A stretch of DNA of 44,090 bases, from NCBI GenBank assembly GCA_002688925.1, contig NZEC01000020.1:1-44090 (forward strand), written 5' to 3'. The notes beneath the pieces were generated by a model that worked only from the letters and a program-made list of their open reading frames with translations, was not told where the DNA came from and searched no databases. The first letter of the stretch is position 1; each line of letters begins with the position of its first letter. A program made the position numbers and the translations under genes. This document shows positions 36,148 through 44,090 of this stretch, one piece after another. The DNA is from an archaeon. Lineage in GTDB: Archaea; Nanobdellota; Nanobdellia; Woesearchaeales; GW2011-AR4.

Positions 36148-38022
36148 TTAATAATTTACCAGAATCTCAACATCCTTGCCGAATATATTCTTAAGGTTCT
36201 CAAAAATAGGCTCTTTTATGAAAACCTTTGGAGGTATTTCCATTTTTACCAGTGATTTTTCAAGATCCTCTAAAGAGCTTTTTTGCACTGTCCCCAAGCT
36301 CCCGTCCTCTTTTACCTTAGCTTTGGTAATTTCCTTCTCTTCATGGTCTATGTCATGGATAATAAAAGCCTCATTTCCAAGCAATATTACCTCGCCATAT
36401 CTGCTGCCGTGCTTTACCCTTATCTTAGCTCTTTCAATCTCCTTGCCTCTTTTTCTCTGAATGTATTCAACTAAAAACTTGATAAGCTCATTAGAGCCTT
36501 TCTTTACCTTCTCAACTTCAATTTTTGTCAGCTTCTTGGCATCATAATCCTTCTTTGCCTGTATTATATCATTTAAAATCCTTAAGAACTTTGCAGGTAT
36601 TTTCCCCTGGCTTATGAGATTGTTTTCAAATAATCTAACAACTTCATCATCTCCAACTTTTTCTATGCCTTCCATTCTCAAAACATCTCTTATAATCGTA
36701 ACAATAGTGTCATAAATCCTTACCATATCTGACTCTTCTTTTATTTTTTCAATCTGCGAGAACAGCCTTTTTATTCTTTTAAGGTACTTGTCGCTCTCAT
36801 TTAGCAATGCATCAATCTCTTTCCCTCTAAGGTCTTTTTTATCTCCATGCTCAATGGCTTTTCTTGTCTGTATTACTTTCTCCAAAGTTTTTACAAACTT
36901 ATCCTCAAGCATTTTCTCTTTCTGGACAAAAATCTCCCTCATCAAATCCGCTGTTTCCTTTGGGGCAGGCGGAGGAACACCATGAAGCATCAAGGCTGCC
37001 TGGCTTGGAGTTAAAATTGCATAATAGATATCTTCCATGCCAATGTCCTTGAGTTTTAGCTCAACCCTTTTTAGCATCTGTTCTCCAGAGCCCATGAACA
37101 TGTCAATTGCTTCTGCGCTTGGCTTTATCTTTCCCATCTTAAGCAGCTGCTTCCATGGCATAAAAATACCCCTATCATAGAAAGGAACCCCATCACGAAG
37201 CAAGGTAAAGATGATTGGATTTGCTTCCCTTAGGCTGTCCCAGAAATCTGTTAAAATATATACCTGGATGTTAATTTTATTCTTAATGCCAGTTAATTCG
37301 CCGGCCTCAATGCCCATCCCGATAATAATGGCTCTTAATTTATCCTTAAGTTCAGCCCTGGTCATCTTCTTGACATCTGTATCATCTATGACAATCCACA
37401 CATCAATATCAGATGTAGGAGTCGCTTTTCCCTGTACTAAGCTTCCGGCCAGAACATAGCTGATAATATACTTTTCAAACTTTTTTAAGACCATAGTCTT
37501 ATGGACTTCTGAAATCTTTATTGCAGCCAGCATTCCTCTGTCAAAAATAGGAGCAGACAAGGCAATTAATTGCAATAGCTCATGTTTCCCATCATAGCAA
37601 TTCTGCCAAAGCTCAGAAAGCATAACAGTCTGCGGCATCAGGTTTTTATCAACTTCCTTGGCAAGATTATCCATTATTGCAGTCAATTTTTCCTTTAATT
37701 CCTGCTTTGACATCTTCTTGCTGTCAGAATCATCAACCAGAACAAGAACATTTATTTTATCTTTATCAACTATCTCCTTTTTACCTTCTTCATTCTGCTC
37801 GCCTTCCTTTGGCGGAGGCATAAGCGCAACTCCTGCAATATATTTATCAAACTTATCCAGAATTTTTTTCTGGAATTTCTCCAGCTTTGTCTTTATTCCC
37901 TTCAGTTTTTCCTGCACATCCTTTGGCAGCTTTTCAATCGCCTTTTCTTGGGCAGCAGCTGCCTCATCCTTGACTTTTGCTTCCTGCCCTTTCTTCTCGT
38001 ATTTCTTGGATTTTTTTGCCAT
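36148..38022 (-). CDS. Nucleotidyltransferase (MNT/pol-beta type) with degenerate second NTase domain and HEPN-like region
   Basis: VLAGSLVQGKATPTSDIDVWIVIDD canonical NTase motif; parallel VLVLVDDSDSKKMSKQELKEKL; RKAIEH (Rx4H) downstream. Confidence 0.8.
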   Translation of the reverse strand: MAKKSKKYEKKGQEAKVKDEAAAAQEKAIEKLPKDVQEKLKGIKTKLEKFQKKILDKFDKYIAGVALMPPPKEGEQNEEGKKEIVDKDKINVLVLVDDSDSKKMSKQELKEKLTAIMDNLAKEVDKNLMPQTVMLSELWQNCYDGKHELLQLIALSAPIFDRGMLAAIKISEVHKTMVLKKFEKYIISYVLAGSLVQGKATPTSDIDVWIVIDDTDVKKMTRAELKDKLRAIIIGMGIEAGELTGIKNKINIQVYILTDFWDSLREANPIIFTLLRDGVPFYDRGIFMPWKQLLKMGKIKPSAEAIDMFMGSGEQMLKRVELKLKDIGMEDIYYAILTPSQAALMLHGVPPPAPKETADLMREIFVQKEKMLEDKFVKTLEKVIQTRKAIEHGDKKDLRGKEIDALLNESDKYLKRIKRLFSQIEKIKEESDMVRIYDTIVTIIRDVLRMEGIEKVGDDEVVRLFENNLISQGKIPAKFLRILNDIIQAKKDYDAKKLTKIEVEKVKKGSNELIKFLVEYIQRKRGKEIERAKIRVKHGSRYGEVILLGNEAFIIHDIDHEEKEITKAKVKEDGSLGTVQKSSLEDLEKSLVKMEIPPKVFIKEPIFENLKNIFGKDVEILVNY

Positions 38023-38076
38023 ATTTACATATCAATGAATTGACTATTGATTTATAAAGCTTTTGATGTTGATTAA

Positions 38077-38544
38077 TCAAAAAAACATACTAAAAACAAA
38101 CTCATCCTTATCCTTATAATAATGCTCTTTCAATGTTGTCTCGTGCTTAAAGCCTAATTTCTCATAGAATTTATGCGCCCTTGCATTATCTGCATGCGTT
38201 AAAAGATACAACTTCCTCAACTTAGAATTATTTTTTTCATAAAATGCTTTTACATCTTCAATTAATTTGTTGAACAGTTCTTTTGCAATTCCCTTGCCCC
38301 TGCATTCAGGCAACACAGCAATCCTGTCCAGTTCACATAATTGATGCTTTAGCAAGCCGTGCATAACCCATGTTACAATTCCAACAACTTTCCCATCATC
38401 AACTGCTACAATATAATTATGTCCTTTCTTAATTTCATTAGCAAAAACACTAATGCCTTCTTTCAAATCATGAATATTATAGCTCTCTACAAGAACATTG
38501 GCAATTCCTTCAGAATCTTTTGATTCAGCCTTTCTGAATTCCAT
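38077..38544 (-). CDS. GNAT family N-acetyltransferase
   Basis: LDRIAVLPECRGKGIAKELFNKLIE … ARAHKFYEKLGFKHETTL. Confidence 0.92.
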   Translation of the reverse strand: MEFRKAESKDSEGIANVLVESYNIHDLKEGISVFANEIKKGHNYIVAVDDGKVVGIVTWVMHGLLKHQLCELDRIAVLPECRGKGIAKELFNKLIEDVKAFYEKNNSKLRKLYLLTHADNARAHKFYEKLGFKHETTLKEHYYKDKDEFVFSMFF

Positions 38545-38545
38545 A

Positions 38546-39136
38546 TTACCTCACGACATATTCCTGCTTTCTGATTTTAGAGACTAATCTTTCCAAAGAA
38601 TCAATTTTCCTCATCAGCTCTAATTTCTCCCTATCTGCATCTAAAAGCTGCTTTGCGAATTTTGTCAGCTCAAAATCACCTTTTTTGATGTTCTGGCTTA
38701 TCTCTACAAATTTATTTATCTCTTCATTTGCATTATTCACAGTATCTGCTATCTTATCTACTTTTTCCTTAAGCTCATTATACTTTTCAGAATCATCTTT
38801 TAATTTATCCATCTGGATTTTTAATTCTTTACTCATCTCTTCCTCAAATTTCTCAATGATTTTTTTCTGCATCTGGCCTTTCAATAATTTAAAGTCAAAA
38901 AGCTCTTTCTCAAAATCACTCTTGATATTCTTGATGCCGTTAATATTCTCATCAAAGTTCTTGAAGAACTCATTATTCTTATCATTAATGCCATTTATAT
39001 TATCACTAATATGCTGCTTTAATGATGAAATATCATTCTTTAATTCACTGACAGAACTCGTTGCATAATTCATATTGTTCTTTAACACATCAATCTGCTC
39101 TTTTACTGCCATTAACTCTTTTATTTTTTGTATCAT
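38546..39136 (-). CDS. Hypothetical coiled-coil protein
   Basis: 196 aa ORF, heptad-like repeats. Confidence 0.7.
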   Translation of the reverse strand: MIQKIKELMAVKEQIDVLKNNMNYATSSVSELKNDISSLKQHISDNINGINDKNNEFFKNFDENINGIKNIKSDFEKELFDFKLLKGQMQKKIIEKFEEEMSKELKIQMDKLKDDSEKYNELKEKVDKIADTVNNANEEINKFVEISQNIKKGDFELTKFAKQLLDADREKLELMRKIDSLERLVSKIRKQEYVVR

Positions 39137-39137
39137 A

Positions 39138-39689
39138 CTATCCTCCTTCTAATAAATGTTTTTTCAGCTTTTCAGCAGCAATTCTCCTGAATTTTTTAAT
39201 AGTTTCGCAATTTTCCATTTCTCCAAGAGTTTTTTCGCTTCCTTCAGGGATAAAGATAGGGTCATGCCCAAAACCAGAATTTCCTTTTTCTTCCAAAGCA
39301 ATTGTCCCTTTTTCCTCACCTAAAAAGCATATTGCCCCTTTACCGGGCTCGCAATAACCTACAGCTGACTTATAATAACAAATCCTATTATCAATTTTTT
39401 CCATTAATTTTAAAATTCCCTTTAACCCTATCCTTTTGTGTATGTAAGCAGAACAGGTTCCCGGGAAATCATTTAAAGCTTCTATAAACAAGCCTGAATC
39501 CTCTACAACAACAGCTTTGTTTAATTTATTTGCAAGCATCTCAGCTGCATCTTTAGCAATCTCTCCAGAATCATCACTCCTCAACTCCTTATACTCTGTT
39601 TCAATATGATTTATCTTTATCTGAGGCTCTAAATATTTCTTAAATTCCTTTAATTTGCCTTTATTTGAAGTTATTAGGTTAATTTCCAT
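39138..39689 (-). CDS. XTP/dITP diphosphatase (RdgB/HAM1)
   Basis: LITSNKGKLKEFKKYL, VEDSGLFIEALNDFPGTCSAY, GFGHDPIFIPEGSEKTLGEM. Confidence 0.95.
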   Translation of the reverse strand: MEINLITSNKGKLKEFKKYLEPQIKINHIETEYKELRSDDSGEIAKDAAEMLANKLNKAVVVEDSGLFIEALNDFPGTCSAYIHKRIGLKGILKLMEKIDNRICYYKSAVGYCEPGKGAICFLGEEKGTIALEEKGNSGFGHDPIFIPEGSEKTLGEMENCETIKKFRRIAAEKLKKHLLEGG

Positions 39690-39759
39690 AAGAATTGGAG
39701 TTATAGTTTAGTATTTAAATATGATTAAACTCAAACATTATAAGAAAAAAGAAAAACAA

Positions 39760-39963
39760 GCCAGAAGTAAACGAGGAGTGCACTTTTGGCCTGCTAATCA
39801 TCATGAAAATAGTCAAGGGCAAGCGAAAAGAGGTGCGAAACGCCTGCCCCTGAATTTATAACCAAAATAACTCTTGGAGGTGTTAGTTGGTTACGATACA
39901 GCATAGAATAGTACAGCTATTTATTAACCATTATGAATAGCCGGTAAAGAACTATGATTCATA
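39760..39963 (+). ncRNA. Candidate structured ncRNA with four consecutive hairpins
   Basis: Stems at 39760-39768/39782-39790, 39817-39825/39841-39849, 39859-39865/39887-39893, 39932-39938/39957-39963. Confidence 0.45.
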
Positions 39964-39996
39964 AACTTTATAAAGAGAAAAACGCTTTTTAAAGCC

Positions 39997-40737
39997 ATGT
40001 TATTTGACAATGTACCTTATGGACTTCCTTCTTATATATTCAGCCCAAAATGGTTTTATGGCTTTGATTCTATTATAGAGTCAGTAGCTGTCATAGTTAG
40101 CATATTATTGGTATATTACAGCTATAAATGCTTTAAATTAACGCATGAAAACAGGTATTTGTACTTCAGCACTGCCTTTTTATCCATAACATTTGCATTC
40201 CTAGCAAAAATTATAGGCACTTTAGCTATTTATAAACCAAAAATCACAAGGTCTGCGGTTGGAAGCTCAATTCATGAGACATTTAATACCTTAACCCCAT
40301 CTTACATCAATGCAGTTTCATTTGTTGTATTTATCTTCTTCATGCTGCTTGGATTCATGATATTGTTTTTGATAATCTCAAGGCTTACCTGGAAGAACCA
40401 AAGGATACTTGCGCTTTTGGTTTATTTTGTATTCCTGGCAACCTGGATCAGCACTATACATTACCAATTATTTTATGTTACAACATTCGTTCTTCTCTCG
40501 CTCATAACATATTCATACTACCGTAATTATCAGGAAATCAAAAGCGTGAACGCAAGGTTTGTATTATTCGCTTTTAGCATAATTTTGATTAGCCAGGCTT
40601 TTTTTATCTTTATAATCTATTCAAGAACCGTCTATGTGTTGGCTGAACTAATTCAATTGCTAGGATTTATATACTTGTTAATACCATTTGTATTAATATT
40701 TAAGAAAAAGCCAAAAAAACATAAGCTGGTAAAATGA
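39997..40737 (+). CDS. Polytopic membrane protein of unknown function
   Basis: 246 aa, about 7 predicted TM segments; TATA-like ctttataaag about 25 nt upstream. Confidence 0.8.
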   Translation: MLFDNVPYGLPSYIFSPKWFYGFDSIIESVAVIVSILLVYYSYKCFKLTHENRYLYFSTAFLSITFAFLAKIIGTLAIYKPKITRSAVGSSIHETFNTLTPSYINAVSFVVFIFFMLLGFMILFLIISRLTWKNQRILALLVYFVFLATWISTIHYQLFYVTTFVLLSLITYSYYRNYQEIKSVNARFVLFAFSIILISQAFFIFIIYSRTVYVLAELIQLLGFIYLLIPFVLIFKKKPKKHKLVK

Positions 40738-41009
40738 GTGAAAAAAGACGCGGAAAATTAGAGATAATAGCTGATATCCTCAGGTCAATCCAAAGCAAAA
40801 ACGGCAGGATCAAGCCAACCCATCTTCTTTACAAATCAAACTTATCTCATGCAAAGCTAAAAGAGTATATAGATGTGCTCATGAAAAAAGGCATGATTGA
40901 AGAAAAGCAGGAAAAAGGAAAAAAGATTTTTTTAATGAAAGAGCTAGGTTATAAATTCCTACTAGAGTTTGAAAGAATCAAAGAGTTTTCTGATAGTTTT
41001 GGGTTGTGA
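40734..41009 (+). CDS. Winged-helix DNA-binding protein
   Basis: KLEIIADILRSIQ…LSHAKLKEYIDVLMKKGMIEEKQEKGKKIFLMKELGYKFL; ATGA overlap with upstream gene. Confidence 0.85.
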   Translation: MSEKRRGKLEIIADILRSIQSKNGRIKPTHLLYKSNLSHAKLKEYIDVLMKKGMIEEKQEKGKKIFLMKELGYKFLLEFERIKEFSDSFGL

Positions 41010-41119
41010 ATTGGTTTAAAACAAAACAATTATTTATCAATTTAATCTGACTTTTAATCAAATTTATTTTTATACGAAAAATATATAAATCTGTATTTAT
41101 TAATAGAAAAAGAAGATAA

Positions 41120-41503
41120 ATGAAAAACAAGAAATTTCTGATAGCCGGATTAATTGCTTTGTTTATAGTTGGAATTGTTTATGTTTTAGCAATGGAAACT
41201 CACGATAAATCAGGATATAGCCATTGGAAAAAGAGCAAGTTTTCTCATAAGAATTTTGGAGACAAAAGCGCATGGTCAGAGAAACTAGACCTTCCTCAAG
41301 ATGCCACTAAAGCCCAGATTATGGAAGCATTAAAAGCGCATTATGGAAAATCAAAAACAGGCCATGCAAATAAAATAGGGAAAAAACACAGGTTCAAAAA
41401 AGACGCTTCTGAAGAAAATGTAGCAGTAATATGGCCAAATAACAAAGAAGGCAATAATCACAATTCATGGAAAAAAGATAAAGGCTGCGGATTCCATAAA
41501 TAA
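41120..41503 (+). CDS. Small secreted/membrane-anchored Lys/His-rich hypothetical protein
   Basis: N-terminal TM/signal MKNKKFLIAGLIALFIVGIVYVLA, basic/His-rich mature region. Confidence 0.7.
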   Translation: MKNKKFLIAGLIALFIVGIVYVLAMETHDKSGYSHWKKSKFSHKNFGDKSAWSEKLDLPQDATKAQIMEALKAHYGKSKTGHANKIGKKHRFKKDASEENVAVIWPNNKEGNNHNSWKKDKGCGFHK

Positions 41504-41571
41504 TTGTTTGCAGTGGAATATATTTCTAAAAATTACAACACCCATTAGATTTAGAATAAAAAGAAACAACC

Positions 41572-43344
41572 TCACTTCTTAACAACATCCAACTTAACAT
41601 TCAATTCCTTCAACTGCTTCTCATCAACATTATTTGGAGCTTCCATCATCAAATCCTCAGCATTCTTAGTCTTTGGAAAAGCTATAACTTCTCTTATGGA
41701 TTCATTTCCTGTTAGAAGCGCAATTATCCTATCTAAACCAAGTGCAATGCCGCCGTGAGGGGGAGCTCCATACTTAAAAGCCTCCAACAAAAACCCGAAC
41801 TTCTTATTAGCATCTTTATCTGAAATTCCAAGCACTTTGAACATCTTTTTCTGCATTTCAGGCTTATGTATCCTTATAGAACCGCCGCCAATCTCAACGC
41901 CGTTCAATGTAATATCATATGCTTTGGCCTTTACTTTCTTAACATCAGTATCCAGATACTTTATATCTTCATCCCTTGGGATTGTAAACGGATGATGCAC
42001 AGCAACATGCCTCTGCTCATCTTCATCAAACTCAAACAAAGGAAAATCAACAACCCATAAAAAATTATCTTCTTTCCCTTTAGTTAATTTCAACCTTCTG
42101 GCAAGCTCATTCCTCAGCTGCCCTAATGCAACATCAACAATATGATGCTTGTGGTCAGCAACAAAAAGCAATAAATCACCTTTAGCAGCATTCATAGCCT
42201 TAACCAATCCTTTCTGGACATTAGAGTCAAAATACTTTACAATATTACTTTCTAAACCTTTATCAGTGACTTTCATCCATGCCATTCCTTTTGCATCATA
42301 TATCTGCACAAATGCAATAAGCTCATCAAGCTCCTTCCTTGAAAAACCACCGCAATTTTTAGCATTAACACACTTAACTTTTCCTTTATCCGCAATGACT
42401 TTCTTAAAGACATCAAAGCCGCTTTTAGAAACAATATCAGAAACATCAACAAGCTCCAAGCCAAACCTTAAATCAGGCTTATCACTTCCATACTTACCCA
42501 TAGCATCATGATAACTCATCCTTTTGAACGGAACCTTAACATTCCTACCTAGAACTTTCTTCCATATATTTTTCACTAAACCTTCAATAAGAGAAAAAAT
42601 ATCATCCTGCTCAATAAAAGACATCTCAACATCAATCTGTGTAAATTCAGGCTGCCTATCTGCTCTCAAATCTTCATCCCTAAAGCACCTAACAACCTGG
42701 AAGTATTTGTCAAAGCCTGAAATCATGCACAACTGCTTTAATATCTGCGGGCTTTGAGGCAAAGCATAAAACTTTCCTGCATTTACTCTGGAAGGAACTA
42801 AATAATCACGAGCGCCTTCTGGAGTTGATTTTCCGAGCATTGGTGTTTCAATCTCCAAAAACCCCATACTGTCAAAATAATCCCTTGCAGCCTTAACTGT
42901 CCTATGCCTTAAAGCAATGTTCTTCTGCATGCTCTCTCTTCGTAAATCTAAATAACGATATTTCAACCTAATATCCTCATTAAGTTCTATCCGCTCATCA
43001 ATCTCAATAGGCGGAGTTTCAGACTTATTCAAAATCTCAAGCGAATCAACCAACACCTCAATTTCCCCTGTCTTTAATTTTGGATTTTCAAGCCCCTCTC
43101 CGCGACTCCTTACTTTTCCGGAAACAGCAATAACATCTTCCCTTCTTAATTTCTCAGCATCAGCATGAACTTTCTTGATATGCTTTGGGTCAAAAACAAC
43201 CTGTGTCAATCCATACCTATCCCTAAGATCAGTAAATATTATGCCCCCATGATCTCTTCTGCTGTTTACCCAGCCCATTAAACAAACCTTTTGCTTAATA
43301 TCTTTCTTTACTAATTCTCCACAGCTATTTGTCCTTTTCATCAT
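41572..43344 (-). CDS. aspS: Aspartyl-tRNA synthetase, bacterial type
   Basis: LMGWVNSRRDHGGIIFTDLRDRYGLTQVVFDP, RYLDLRR, GAD-like insertion, GAPPHGGIALGLDRIIALLTG. Confidence 0.96.
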   Translation of the reverse strand: MMKRTNSCGELVKKDIKQKVCLMGWVNSRRDHGGIIFTDLRDRYGLTQVVFDPKHIKKVHADAEKLRREDVIAVSGKVRSRGEGLENPKLKTGEIEVLVDSLEILNKSETPPIEIDERIELNEDIRLKYRYLDLRRESMQKNIALRHRTVKAARDYFDSMGFLEIETPMLGKSTPEGARDYLVPSRVNAGKFYALPQSPQILKQLCMISGFDKYFQVVRCFRDEDLRADRQPEFTQIDVEMSFIEQDDIFSLIEGLVKNIWKKVLGRNVKVPFKRMSYHDAMGKYGSDKPDLRFGLELVDVSDIVSKSGFDVFKKVIADKGKVKCVNAKNCGGFSRKELDELIAFVQIYDAKGMAWMKVTDKGLESNIVKYFDSNVQKGLVKAMNAAKGDLLLFVADHKHHIVDVALGQLRNELARRLKLTKGKEDNFLWVVDFPLFEFDEDEQRHVAVHHPFTIPRDEDIKYLDTDVKKVKAKAYDITLNGVEIGGGSIRIHKPEMQKKMFKVLGISDKDANKKFGFLLEAFKYGAPPHGGIALGLDRIIALLTGNESIREVIAFPKTKNAEDLMMEAPNNVDEKQLKELNVKLDVVKK

Positions 43345-43910
43345 AATTTTCCTTTCAATTTCAATTCAAAAACAATATCCTCAAGCTTTTTCAGGTTCCA
43401 TTTAATCGAGTCAGACTTCTTCCTTAACTCAGAATTCCTCAAATTAAACTTCAAAAACTCGCCGTAAATTTCCTCAACAAGATTTTTAATATCATAAGCA
43501 CCCTTAAAATTTTTATTGATAACCTCATTTACAGCCTTTCTCCCTAATTCTCCAGTTAAATCACACAACCCCATCAAATAGCTCTCATTATCTACCTTCA
43601 GCTCTTTAGCAACGGGTATTTTCTTGTTTTTAACAAAATGATAATAGCAAATTGCCTCAACATACTCCTGAATTGCCACTAAATTTATATTAACATCAGA
43701 AACAATGTTTATTTTCTCCAGGGCTTTTTTCTCCTTCTCAATTTCCGCAACATAAGAAGAAGCGGATTTGATATCATTCCTGTGCAGGGCATAAATAATC
43801 CTCTTCGAAATACTTATTATTCCTCTTGACTTTTGAATAACCTCTTCCCTTATCTTCTCAAAACCATCCATATCTTTCCTTATCCTTTCAAATTCCTTTT
43901 TGTTCAGCAT
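43341..43910 (-). CDS. Translin-family protein
   Basis: Helical; YVEAICYYHFVKNKKIP, YLMGLCDLTGELGRKAVNEV typical of translin/TRAX. Confidence 0.87.
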   Translation of the reverse strand: MLNKKEFERIRKDMDGFEKIREEVIQKSRGIISISKRIIYALHRNDIKSASSYVAEIEKEKKALEKINIVSDVNINLVAIQEYVEAICYYHFVKNKKIPVAKELKVDNESYLMGLCDLTGELGRKAVNEVINKNFKGAYDIKNLVEEIYGEFLKFNLRNSELRKKSDSIKWNLKKLEDIVFELKLKGKL

Positions 43911-43958
43911 TTTAATATGTAAATTATATTATTTTATAAAGGTTTTTAAATTGCTACA

Positions 43959-44078
43959 GTTGGTGCTTGTGCGGGGCCTTAGATGGCTTCTCAACTTCGC
44001 AAAACTGCGTTTTGCTCAGGTCGTTTAGCACAACCTTTTTGGACTTGCTTCATTGGCAATTTACGCACAAGCACTAAC
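43959..44078. repeat. MITE-like dispersed element copy B (120 bp, inverted relative to copy A, lacks the 52-bp cassette)
   Basis: gttggtgcttgtgcggggcc … ggcaatttacgcacaagcactaac. Confidence 0.93.
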
Positions 44079-44090
44079 TTTTACAGCAAC

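Noticed and set aside
39790-39815. C/D-box sRNA (ATGATGA on the minus strand)
   Set aside because: A C-box-like ATGATGA exists but no convincing D box (CTGA) and terminal stem at suitable spacing
40734-41009. Antitoxin of a toxin-antitoxin pair
   Set aside because: Partner is a polytopic membrane protein with no toxin features; winged-helix regulator is the simpler reading
1-44090. CRISPR array or rRNA genes
   Set aside because: No regularly spaced 24-40 nt direct repeats and no recognisable rRNA segments were seen

Overview
This is an archaeal chromosomal window, AT-rich and densely coded. It carries an archaeal histone, aIF5A, aRF1, S6e, aIF2-gamma, L37Ae, RpoP, prefoldin, SRP54 and S15. 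The gene content and style suggest a DPANN / Woesearchaeota-like genome (inference only). Housekeeping genes are interleaved with several bacterial-style modules. (1) A nearly complete MEP (non-mevalonate) isoprenoid pathway: GGPP/polyprenyl synthase, IspH, IspE, an IspD-IspF fusion and Dxr in one cluster, with IspG about 5 kb away; Dxs is not in the window. (2) An ADP-heptose-type sugar nucleotide cluster: HldA-like kinase, GmhB-like phosphatase, HldC-like adenylyltransferase, an epimerase, a cupin and a GT2. It is headed by an unusual ribbon-helix-helix / nucleotidyltransferase fusion, with operator-like palindromes in the divergent promoter region. (3) A bacterial-type AspRS overlapping a translin-family gene. 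Non-coding features include a tRNA-Pro(TGG) interrupted in its T-loop, a tRNA-Leu(TAA) that seems to need two introns, and a tRNA-Thr(GGT). There is also a MITE-like dispersed element with 15-bp terminal inverted repeats (two full copies and one end fragment; one copy has a precise 52-bp nested-hairpin cassette), and two structured intergenic regions that may be ncRNAs. No rRNA, CRISPR array or complete transposase-bearing mobile element was seen. All assignments come from reading the sequence, without database searches.
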